Under the pieces are notes generated by a model that saw only the letters and a list, made by a program, of their open reading frames with translations, searched no databases and had not been told where the DNA came from. Both the position numbers and the translations under genes were made by a program. This document shows positions 55,988 to 62,421 of a stretch of DNA of 62,421 bases, piece after piece; positions within the stretch are counted from its first letter, which is position 1, and every line of letters begins with the position of its first letter. Source of the stretch: Microbacteriaceae bacterium UBA1487 (GTDB lineage Bacteria; Actinomycetota; Actinomycetes; Actinomycetales; Microbacteriaceae); assembly GCA_002325245.1 (NCBI GenBank), contig DCRR01000016.1:1-62421 (forward strand), in the 5' to 3' direction.

Positions 55988-57685
55988 ATGACCCGGCCGT
56001 TCCTGGCACCCGCTGCGGCACTCGCCGCCGCACTCGCGCTGCCCCTCGCTCTTCTCGCCGCCGTCCCCGCCTCGGCCGCGAGCGTCACCGTCATGACCTG
56101 GGTTGACCTGCAGACGGCGTTCGCCGTCGACGGCGACACCGTCGTGCTCGGCGCCGACATCACCGCCCCCGCGAATGAGAACCTCGCGGTCGACCCCGGC
56201 GAAACGATGGTGCTCGACCTGCACGGCCACACCCTCGCCATCGCCGATCCGGGCCCCACCCTCGCAGCGATCGAGGTTGCGGACGGCACCGAGCTGACAA
56301 TCAATGCGACCGGCGGCGGCACGCTCACCGCGACCGGCGGCAACAGCTCTGCCGGCATCGGCAGCGAGTGGGGCGCGAGTGCTGGCACCATCACCATCAA
56401 CGGCGGCACCATCAACGCCACCGGCGGAGCTGATGCCGCCGGCATCGGCGGCGGCAACCTCGGCGACGGCGGAACCATCACCATCAACGGCGGCGACATC
56501 AGCGCCCAGGGCGGAGCCCGCGCCGCCGGAATCGGCGGCGGCGGCGGCCAAGCCGGCGCCGGCCGCACCATCACCATCAACGGCGGCGACATCAACGCCC
56601 AGGGCGGAACCCTCGCCGCCGGAATCGGCGGCGGCGGCGGCGACTTCGCCGACCTCGGCACCATCACCATCACCATCAACGACGGCGACGTGACCGCCAT
56701 CGGCGGCGACTTAGGCGCCGGAATCGGCGGCGGCAACCTCGGCGGCACCATCACCATCACCATCAACGACGGCGACATCAGCGCCCAGGGCGGAGCCCTC
56801 GCCGCCGGAATCGGCGGCGGCCAAGCCGGCGCCGGCGGCACCATCGCCATCAACGGCGGCGACGTCAACGCCCAGGGCGGAACCCGCGCCGCCGGAATCG
56901 GCGGCGGCAACCTCGGCGACGGCGGCACCATCGCCATCAACGGCGGCGTCCTCAGCGCGCGCGGCGGCAGCAACGGCGCCGGCATCGGCGGCGGTGGCGT
57001 CGGCAGCAACGGCGCCGGCGGCGGCAACGCCGGCGACGTCACCATCACCGGCGGCGACGTCACGGCCACCGGCACCAACGGTGGCCCTGGCATCGGTTCG
57101 GGCGCGGGCTTCGCCGGCGATATCGTCACCGGCAGCATCGTCCTCACCGGTGGCACGATCGCGGCGACCGGCGGCACGAACGGCGCCGGAATCGGCGGCG
57201 GCGACAATACGACGTGGGCTGGCTTCCTCGACATCCAGGGCACCCCGGATGCGGGTGCCGCGACCGACGGCGGCGACCCGCACGCCGCCACGATCACCAA
57301 CAGCGTCGAACCGGCGGGCGTCGGATACTCGGCCGTCACCGCGACCGTCAGCTCCGGCGGGCAGATCATCGTCGGCTTCCACTACCTCGTCACCTTCGAC
57401 GCGGCCGGCGGCAGCGGCCCGAGCAGCGTGACCGTCAACGACGGCGACACCCTCACCGCGCTGACCGACCCGAGCCGCGACGGCTACGCCTTCGACGGCT
57501 GGACGCTGGGCGGCAGCGCTTACGACTTCGCCACCGCCGTCACCGGGCCCATCACGCTCACCGCGACCTGGGCCCGCGTGCTCGCGGCGACCGGTGTCGG
57601 CGCGGAGTTCTCGCTCGGCGGCGCGGGCATCCTCGTGCTGGGCAGCGTGCTTCTCATCGCGGCACGTCGGCGCGCCACGGCGTAG
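55988..57685 (+). CDS. Cell-wall-anchored glycine-rich beta-helix protein 2
   Basis: A 565-residue paralogue of its neighbours with the same plan: signal peptide ending VPASAA, N-terminal module (TWVDLQTAFAVDGDTVVLG), a longer repeat region of about ten units of roughly 29 residues (AGIGGGNLGDGGTITINGG type), linker, InlB B-repeat-like domain, LAATG (532-536), helix and RRR. Several repeat units are nearly identical in DNA, which marks recent expansion and makes the length prone to change. It lies 21 bases after gene 1 and lacks the shared upstream element, so the two are probably one transcript. Confidence 0.85.
   Translation: MTRPFLAPAAALAAALALPLALLAAVPASAASVTVMTWVDLQTAFAVDGDTVVLGADITAPANENLAVDPGETMVLDLHGHTLAIADPGPTLAAIEVADGTELTINATGGGTLTATGGNSSAGIGSEWGASAGTITINGGTINATGGADAAGIGGGNLGDGGTITINGGDISAQGGARAAGIGGGGGQAGAGRTITINGGDINAQGGTLAAGIGGGGGDFADLGTITITINDGDVTAIGGDLGAGIGGGNLGGTITITINDGDISAQGGALAAGIGGGQAGAGGTIAINGGDVNAQGGTRAAGIGGGNLGDGGTIAINGGVLSARGGSNGAGIGGGGVGSNGAGGGNAGDVTITGGDVTATGTNGGPGIGSGAGFAGDIVTGSIVLTGGTIAATGGTNGAGIGGGDNTTWAGFLDIQGTPDAGAATDGGDPHAATITNSVEPAGVGYSAVTATVSSGGQIIVGFHYLVTFDAAGGSGPSSVTVNDGDTLTALTDPSRDGYAFDGWTLGGSAYDFATAVTGPITLTATWARVLAATGVGAEFSLGGAGILVLGSVLLIAARRRATA
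56430..56990 (+). repeat. In-frame tandem DNA repeats of about 87 bases
   Basis: Within surface gene 2 successive units share blocks such as GGAATCGGCGGCGGC and ACCATCAACGGCGGCGAC at intervals near 87 bases. Change in copy number would keep the frame. This is coding repetition, not CRISPR. Confidence 0.75.
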
Positions 57686-57784
57686 TCTCGGGCCCGCGCG
57701 GACTCCGACCCGTCGCGCGGCATAGACGCGCGCCGTGGCCGTTCGACGACGCGCGCCTCCGGCTTCAGTAGACCGAGCGTTCCA

Positions 57785-57798
57785 CTGCTACGGTCGAG
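57785..57798 (+). promoter_or_regulatory. Second copy of the surface-gene promoter element
   Basis: An exact copy of the 14 bases at 54589-54602 with -10-like TACGGT, 61 bases before the start of surface gene 3. It suggests that gene 3 has its own promoter under the same control as gene 1. Confidence 0.5.
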
Positions 57799-57858
57799 AG
57801 GCTCGAGACGGGGAACTGCGACCCTGTCGTGCTCCTCGCGCGAACCGGAGATCCCCCT

Positions 57859-59277
57859 GTGACTGCTCGCCCCACTCCTTCTCGCGGCGCTGTCCGCAAT
57901 GCCGCCCTCGCCGCCGCACTCGCCCTGCCGCTTGCGCTGCTCACGGGACTCCCCGCCAGCGCCGCGACGGCAAACGTATCGACGTGGAGCGAGTTGACCG
58001 CAGCGTTCGCCGTGGACGGCAGCACCGTCGTGCTCGGCGCCGACATCACGGCCGCGAGCGGGGACTCGCTCGCCGTCGACGCGGGCGAGACGATGAGCCT
58101 CGACCTCAACGGCTTCCGTCTCACGATCGACGACGCCGCGGACGACGCCCCGGCGATCGGGGTACCGGCAACCTCGACTCTCACCATCAGCGCCTCGGGC
58201 GGCGGCATCCTCACCGCCACCGGCGGCTACCGGGCTGCCGGAATCGGCGGCGGCCTCGGCGGCGGCGGCGGAACCGTCATCATCTCCGGCGGCGAGGTGA
58301 CCGCCACGGGTGGCGAGAACGCCTCGGGCATCGGCGGCGGCAACTACGGGACGGGCGGCAGCGTCACCATCACCGGGGGCACTGTCACCGTCGCCGGAGG
58401 GGAGTTCGGATCCGCGATCGGCGGCGGTGCCTACAACTCCGGGGGCACAACCACGATCAGCGGCGGCACCGTCACAGCCACGGGCGGCGACTACGGCGCC
58501 GGGATCGGCGGCGGCTACTCCCGGGCGGGCGGCATCACCGAGATCACCGGTGGCACGGTGGTCGCGACCGGCGGCGACCAGGCGGCGGGCATCGGCGGCG
58601 GCAGCGGCGGCGGCGGCGGCGGAGCGACAACGATTCGCGGCGGCCACGTCACCGCGACCGGTGGTTCCAGCACCTCCGACCCCTATGGCGGGGCCGGCAT
58701 CGGCGGCGGCATTGGCGGGGTCGGCGGGGTCGTCACCCTCACCGGCGGATACACCCTCGCCACCGGCGGCGAGGGTGCGGCAGGCATCGGCGGAGGTTCG
58801 TTCGGCACCGGCGGTACGTTCGACGTGCAGGGCGACCCTGACGCGGGCGCCGCGACCGACGGCGGCGGCCCCAACGCGTCGCCGGCCATCAACTCAGCCA
58901 TCCCGGCCGGAGTCGGGTACTCAGCGGTCACCTCGACGGTCGGCGTCGGCGGGCGGATCGCGGTCCAGTTCCACTACCTCGTCACTCTCGACGCGGCGGG
59001 CGGCAGCGGCCCCGGCAGCGTGACCGTCAACCACGGAGAGACCCTCACCGCGACGGCCGACCCGAGCCGCGACGGCTATGCCTTTGACGGATGGAATTCG
59101 GACGGCAGCTCGTACGACGTCGCCACGCCGGTGACCGGCCCGATCACCCTCACCGCCACCTGGGCCGCCGTGCTCGCCGCCACCGGGGTGAGCGGCGAAC
59201 TCCTGCTCGGCATCGCGGGCGTGCTCTTGATCGCCGGGCTCGTGCTCGTCCTCCTGCGACGCCGCACGAAAGCGTAG
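57859..59277 (+). CDS. Cell-wall-anchored glycine-rich beta-helix protein 3
   Basis: A 472-residue third paralogue. The signal peptide ends LPASAA, the N-terminal module has STWSELTAAFAVDGSTVVLG, about seven AGIGGG/ITGGT units follow, then the DPDAGAATDGGG linker, InlB B-repeat-like domain (LDAAGGSGPGSVTVN, RDGYAFDGW), LAATG (439-443), helix and RRR. The repeats have diverged more from each other than those of protein 2. The GTG at 57859 follows GGAG by eight bases, as in gene 1. Its 3' end is overlapped antisense by the TadE-like frame. Confidence 0.85.
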   Translation: MTARPTPSRGAVRNAALAAALALPLALLTGLPASAATANVSTWSELTAAFAVDGSTVVLGADITAASGDSLAVDAGETMSLDLNGFRLTIDDAADDAPAIGVPATSTLTISASGGGILTATGGYRAAGIGGGLGGGGGTVIISGGEVTATGGENASGIGGGNYGTGGSVTITGGTVTVAGGEFGSAIGGGAYNSGGTTTISGGTVTATGGDYGAGIGGGYSRAGGITEITGGTVVATGGDQAAGIGGGSGGGGGGATTIRGGHVTATGGSSTSDPYGGAGIGGGIGGVGGVVTLTGGYTLATGGEGAAGIGGGSFGTGGTFDVQGDPDAGAATDGGGPNASPAINSAIPAGVGYSAVTSTVGVGGRIAVQFHYLVTLDAAGGSGPGSVTVNHGETLTATADPSRDGYAFDGWNSDGSSYDVATPVTGPITLTATWAAVLAATGVSGELLLGIAGVLLIAGLVLVLLRRRTKA

Positions 59278-59678
59278 GGACGCGCTCGACCAGGCCGGCC
59301 ACTCCCACGCCCGACAGCGCGCCGCGGCGGTGGTCCTGCGGTCGCGCGCGCCCGCAGGACCACTCCCGCGACACTGGCCCCGACCTCGACCGTGACGACG
59401 TAGCCGTCAACCTCGCACGCGTGCAGCTGCGTTCGGTTCGCCTCGGCGACCTGCTCGGCGACCGGGCAGGGTGAGCCGGGCACCAAACCGCGGGCCGCAT
59501 CCGCCGCCGCGAGGGCGGTGTTGTCGGCGGCGCCGATGACGCGTTGCCGCTCGGCGAGCGCCCCGCCCAGGCCGACCGCGGCGAGCGCCAGCACCACCAG
59601 GGCGCCCAGCAGCGCGAGGCCGAGCACCGAGCCCGCGCCCGTGTCGGACGCGACGGACGCGTCGCCGCAACGCCTCAC
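59076..59678 (-). CDS. TadE/G-like pilus assembly protein (Rv3654c type), 3' end uncertain
   Basis: The first about 110 residues match the small TadE-like proteins of the actinobacterial tad cluster: GAGSVLGLALLGALVVLALAA is the membrane helix and DNTALAAADAARGLVPG and a CxnC pair follow. Family members usually stop just after the RARATAGPP region, but here the frame stays open for about 85 more codons of basic, low-complexity sequence and runs 202 bases antisense into surface gene 3. A hairpin at 59330-59363 marks where the gene would be expected to end. The tail may be artefactual or a lost stop. GTG 59678 overlaps the tadE stop. Confidence 0.65.
   Translation of the reverse strand: MRRCGDASVASDTGAGSVLGLALLGALVVLALAAVGLGGALAERQRVIGAADNTALAAADAARGLVPGSPCPVAEQVAEANRTQLHACEVDGYVVTVEVGASVAGVVLRARATAGPPPRRAVGRGSGRPGRARPYAFVRRRRRTSTSPAIKSTPAMPSRSSPLTPVAASTAAQVAVRVIGPVTGVATSYELPSEFHPSKA
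59330..59363. terminator. Strong hairpin between surface gene 3 and the tad cluster
   Basis: A perfect 12-bp stem (GTGGTCCTGCGG with CCGCAGGACCAC) and 10-base GC loop. It lies 53 bases past the stop of surface gene 3 and at the expected end of the TadE-like gene, so it can terminate both directions. Confidence 0.65.
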
Positions 59679-60022
59679 AGTCCACCCGCCAGCGCACAGC
59701 TGCGCGCCTCCAGGCTGATGCCGAGCAGCCCGCTCGCTCCGCCCGGCGTCAGCGCCAGCTCGGCGCACACCAGATCCCCGTCCGCTCGGCGCTGGAGGCT
59801 CGCCCCCGGCACCTGCGTGGCGAGGCGGGCCGCGACCGACGCCGTGGCGTCGCCGCGCGCGAGCCCGCGCGCCGCATCCGCCGCCGCGTCGTTCAGCCGG
59901 ACCGCAAGCGCCCCGAACTGGATGCCCGACATGAGCGCGAGGAACACCAGCAGCACCGCGGGCAGAGCGACAGCGAACTCGGCGACGACGCTGCCGCGGT
60001 CAGCCCGCCACGGTGAGCGCAC
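59675..60022 (-). CDS. TadE-family pseudopilin-like protein
   Basis: A 115-residue protein with the TadE signature at the N-terminus: DRGSVVAEFAVALPAVLLVFLALMSG, where the G-S and E at +5-like positions resemble a prepilin cleavage site and the following helix inserts in the membrane. The rest is a small extracellular domain with two cysteines. It starts at GTG 60022, overlapping the upstream DUF4244 gene by 23 bases, and overlaps the next gene by GTGA. Confidence 0.85.
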   Translation of the reverse strand: MRSPWRADRGSVVAEFAVALPAVLLVFLALMSGIQFGALAVRLNDAAADAARGLARGDATASVAARLATQVPGASLQRRADGDLVCAELALTPGGASGLLGISLEARSCALAGGL

Positions 60023-60242
60023 TGCGCACCAGGTCGGTGAGAATCTGCTGCACCTCGCCGGAGCGCAGGATCACCACCAGCAGGCCGGCGAAGCCGACCG
60101 CGGCCATGATCGTGATCGCGTACTCGGCGGTTGCGGCGCCGCGCTCGTCGTCGCGCAGTGCGCGCCGCAGGGGTTGCCTCCCTGCCGGGGAAGCGGGTTG
60201 CGGCTCGGGATTCAGGTCGAGGCTTGTTCGCGGGATGGGCAT
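60000..60242 (-). CDS. DUF4244 Flp-type pilin-like protein
   Basis: An 80-residue protein with a polar N-terminus (about 1-33), then DERGAATAEYAITIMAAVGFAGLLVVIL, the pattern of Flp pilins and DUF4244 proteins: a Gly-Ala cleavage region, the ATAEYA block with a conserved glutamate, and one hydrophobic helix. It is probably the main pilin of the Tad system. The ATG at 60242 follows GAAGGA. A prepilin peptidase is not in the window. Confidence 0.85.
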   Translation of the reverse strand: MPIPRTSLDLNPEPQPASPAGRQPLRRALRDDERGAATAEYAITIMAAVGFAGLLVVILRSGEVQQILTDLVRSALTVAG

Positions 60243-60350
60243 GTTCGTTCCTTCCGTGTCGCCCGAGGGCGGGTCGTCGGCACGAACCCCTTGAGCCTCA
60301 CCGACACGGCCATTCCGCGCTCCGCGCTCGCACCGGACGGCGCACGGGAC

Positions 60351-61259
60351 TCACCCGAGCAGCGCGGTGGAGGAGACGATCGCGATGCCGATCGGCACCA
60401 CGCCGAGCAGCACGAACGCCGGCAGGATGCACAGCCCGAGCGGCAGCACGAGTCGGGTGGCGAACTCGGCGGCGCGGCGGCCGTCGGCAGCGCGAGCTCG
60501 ACGACGCTCCGCGACGGCCGCGCTGCGGGCCAGCGCGCCGACGGGGATGCCCGCCCGGCTCGCGAAGGCGAGCTGTCGGTCGAGTTCCGCCGCCTCCGCC
60601 GGCAGGCGCGCCTCGGCGAGCGCGTCGAGCACCCACTGACGCGCTCGCGCGGGCGCAGCTCCCCCGCCCAGCGCTACCTCGAGCAGGTCGAGCGCGAGCC
60701 CCGGTGCCGGGCGGCGCTCCGACGCCGCCCGCCACAGCCGACGATTCCAGCGGACGGCGAGCCCGAGCAGGCTCATGCCGACCACGAGGCACCCCCAGCC
60801 GAGGCCGCTGCCGACCAGGGCGCCGAACCCGTCGATGCCGAGCACTCCGCCGAGCAGCAGACCGAGCGGCGGGAGGGCCAGCACGATGCGCGAGGTGGCG
60901 CGCGGGCCGGCGAGCGCCGTCTCGAGCTCGCGCTCGCCGTGCGCGAGATCGCGCAGCACCTCCGCCAGCCGCGCCAGCGTCGGCGCGAGCGGGGCGCCTG
61001 CCTCCGTTGCGACGCGCCACACGGCGGCGAGCGCGCGCAGGCTGTCGCGCTCGGCGCTCGGCCGCTCGCCGAGCGCCGCGAGCACCCGGTCGGCGCTCAC
61101 CTCCGCCCCGCCCGCGGCGACCAGCCCGGCGAATGAGTCGGGCGCGTCGAAGGACAGCTCACGCCAGGCCGCACCGGGTGCGAGCCCCGCCTCGAGCAGC
61201 ACGGCGAGGCGTTCGACCAGTTCGGCGTGCGCATCCAGCGACGCGCCCGCCTCCGTCAC
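60351..61259 (-). CDS. Tad secretion membrane protein, likely TadB-TadC fusion
   Basis: A 302-residue type II secretion F-domain protein. The N-terminal half (about 1-160) looks like TadB: VERLAVLLEAGLAPGAAWREL, VWRVATEAGAPLAPTLARLA and a two-helix block near VLALPPLGLLLGGVLG. The C-terminal half (about 175-302) looks like a compact TadC: LDLLEVALGGGAAPARARQW, LAFASRAGIPVGAL and a final two-helix block. Tad clusters usually encode these as two genes; here one frame covers both. The GTG 61259 overlaps tadA (GTGA). It forms the inner membrane platform for pilus assembly. Confidence 0.8.
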   Translation of the reverse strand: MTEAGASLDAHAELVERLAVLLEAGLAPGAAWRELSFDAPDSFAGLVAAGGAEVSADRVLAALGERPSAERDSLRALAAVWRVATEAGAPLAPTLARLAEVLRDLAHGERELETALAGPRATSRIVLALPPLGLLLGGVLGIDGFGALVGSGLGWGCLVVGMSLLGLAVRWNRRLWRAASERRPAPGLALDLLEVALGGGAAPARARQWVLDALAEARLPAEAAELDRQLAFASRAGIPVGALARSAAVAERRRARAADGRRAAEFATRLVLPLGLCILPAFVLLGVVPIGIAIVSSTALLG

Positions 61260-62218
61260 CACTGCTCCACTGCGAGCCGGTCGCGCGCGTCGAGGCGGAG
61301 GCGGCCGAGCGCCTCGATCCGCCGGGCGCCGTCGTCCCTGCGCCCGAGGTGAATCACCGCGTCGAACGCGCTCACCGTCTGACGCGCCAAGCCCGACGGC
61401 CCCCACCCGGCGAGCGCGCCGAGCGCCTCCAGTCGGGCCGGCACGTCGGCGAGCGAGTTCGCGTGCAGCGTGCCAGCGCCGCCGTCGTGCCCCGTATTGA
61501 GGGCCATCAGCAGCTCGCGGAACTCGGGTCCGCGGCACTCTCCCACGACAAGTCGGTCCGGTCGCATCCGAAGCGCCTCCCGCACCAGCCGGTCGAGCCC
61601 GATCGCGCCCCGCCCCTCGAGATTGGGCTGGCGCGCCGACAGCGCGACGACGTGCGGATGCGCGACCCGCAGCTCGGCGACATCCTCCACGACGACAATG
61701 CGCTCGCTCGGCGGCGCCTCGGCCAGCAGCGCGGCGAGCAGTGTCGTCTTGCCGCTGCCCGCGGCGCCGGTGATCAGCAGGTTCGCCCGGCGCACCACCA
61801 GGTCACGCAGCCGGTCGAGGCACACCTCGTCGACGACCTCGCGCTCGGCGAGCTGGGTCAGGCTCCAGCGCTCCGGCCGAGCCTGGCGGATCGAGAGCAC
61901 CGCGCCGCCCGCACTGATCGGCGGAAGCACGGCGTGCACGCGTCGATGTCCATCGAGCGCAACATCGGCGCACGGCGTCGCCTCGTCGACGTGCCGATCG
62001 CCCTGCGCCAGCAGACGGGTGGCGAGTTCGCGGGCCTCGCGCGGCGCGAGATGCAGCCCCGTCACGAGATGGGCGCCTGTACCCCGATCGACCCACACGC
62101 TGCCGTCAGGATTGACGAAAATGTCGGTCACATCCGCGTCGAGCAGGCCCGCCAGCGGCCCCCAGACGGCGAGCTGGGGCGCGTCACCCGCGCGCGGCGC
62201 CTCGGCGGGAGCGAGCAT
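61256..62218 (-). CDS. tadA: TadA/CpaF-family secretion ATPase
   Basis: A 320-residue ATPase that powers Tad pilus assembly. DADVTDIFVNPDG is the N-terminal domain motif; Walker A is GAAGSGKTT, the Asp box VVVEDVAELRV, Walker B RPDRLVVGECRG, and the His box HDGGAGTLHAN. ATG 62218 was chosen as the closest fit to the family start; an in-frame GTG 17 codons earlier, behind a GC-rich purine run, is possible. It is the first visible gene of the minus-strand tad operon; an upstream CpaE/Ssd-like gene would lie beyond the window. Confidence 0.9.
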   Translation of the reverse strand: MLAPAEAPRAGDAPQLAVWGPLAGLLDADVTDIFVNPDGSVWVDRGTGAHLVTGLHLAPREARELATRLLAQGDRHVDEATPCADVALDGHRRVHAVLPPISAGGAVLSIRQARPERWSLTQLAEREVVDEVCLDRLRDLVVRRANLLITGAAGSGKTTLLAALLAEAPPSERIVVVEDVAELRVAHPHVVALSARQPNLEGRGAIGLDRLVREALRMRPDRLVVGECRGPEFRELLMALNTGHDGGAGTLHANSLADVPARLEALGALAGWGPSGLARQTVSAFDAVIHLGRRDDGARRIEALGRLRLDARDRLAVEQW

Positions 62219-62421
62219 CGGACGCGCGACGAAGCGCTCCCCCGCCTCCCCCGCTCGCGCATCCACGTCGCCACGGTGCCCGAAAGCGAGCAGATGCGGG
62301 CTGGAATCCCGCGTATTCGTGGGCTTCTGCTCCGGAAAAGCGCGGGGAAGGAGGGGATGTGCCGAATCGCGGCGTCTCGCCCCCACGACAGCGATGCCCG
62401 CGGGGTGAGTCCCATAGCGTG

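Noticed and set aside
56430..56990. Regular repeats that could suggest a CRISPR array
   Set aside because: Repeats are in frame, encode glycine-rich protein units, lack unique spacers of constant size and have no cas genes nearby.
54653..59277. Mobile element or phage origin for the three surface genes
   Set aside because: No integrase, transposase, terminal repeats or tRNA junction; base composition is as GC-rich as the rest of the window.

Overview
The window is high-GC DNA, densely packed with genes on both strands. Codons end in G/C, GTG starts are common, and ATGA/GTGA start-stop overlaps are frequent. Gene content and order point to an actinobacterium, most likely of the family Microbacteriaceae. 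The supporting signs are actinobacterial adenosine deaminase and LpdA types, LAxTG wall anchors of the class E sortase kind, a DUF4244/TadE pilus cluster, and a fused ECF sigma/anti-sigma protein. From memory, two blocks keep the gene order of Mycobacterium tuberculosis: lpdA-deoD-pmmB-add-deoA-cdd-sdhCDAB, and holB-topA plus the tad cluster.

Layout. 1-421: start of an AbiEi/DUF559-like gene cut by the window edge. 607-14639: nucleoside uptake and salvage. This holds an LpdA-type quinone reductase, purine nucleoside phosphorylase overlapping a phospho-sugar mutase, orphan PTS IIA/IIB genes, adenosine deaminase, a nucleoside hydrolase, and one operon running bmp lipoprotein - ABC ATPase - two permeases - cytidine deaminase - thymidine phosphorylase. 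14831-17212: divergent GDP-mannose pyrophosphorylase and GT4 glycosyltransferase. 17324-20741: sdhCDAB. 20917-22512: membrane-anchored ECF sigma factor. 22730-27063: YihY, exonuclease III, TrpS, GNAT and HAD proteins. 27261-30891: FMN riboswitch and ribD-ribE-ribBA-ribH. 31117-37476: a C2 module of acetyl-CoA synthetase, a second adenylate kinase, a GAF/winged-helix regulator, aldehyde dehydrogenase and a DUF779 protein. 37905-43882: MHS symporter, ABC-2 exporter and ABC half-transporter. 43971-49965: rRNA methyltransferase, a 27-residue membrane peptide, nicotinamidase, D,D-carboxypeptidase, CAP-domain protein, tRNA-Thr(CGT) and a lipoprotein peptidase. 49962-54474: topA-tmk-holB. 54653-59277: three tandem, glycine-rich, LAATG-anchored surface proteins. 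59076-62218: Tad pilus genes, cut off at the right edge.

How the genes work together. Nucleosides enter through the bmp ABC system; cytidine deaminase, thymidine phosphorylase, adenosine deaminase, PNP and the hydrolase then release bases and ribose-1-phosphate, which the mutase could pass to central metabolism. In the C2 module, aldehyde dehydrogenase makes the acid (probably acetate), Acs activates it with release of AMP, and the coupled adenylate kinase recycles the AMP. The acs and aldehyde dehydrogenase promoters carry the same three-part GCAAC array with identical spacing to each other and to the -10 box, which marks them as one regulon.

The most notable items are this shared operator with its unusual GAF/winged-helix regulator, the triplicated wall-anchored glycine-rich proteins beside the pilus locus, the fused ECF sigma/anti-sigma protein, two related palindromic intergenic elements, an interleaved inverted-repeat structure ahead of trpS, and a likely TadB-TadC fusion. 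I see no insertion sequence, prophage, CRISPR array or rRNA.
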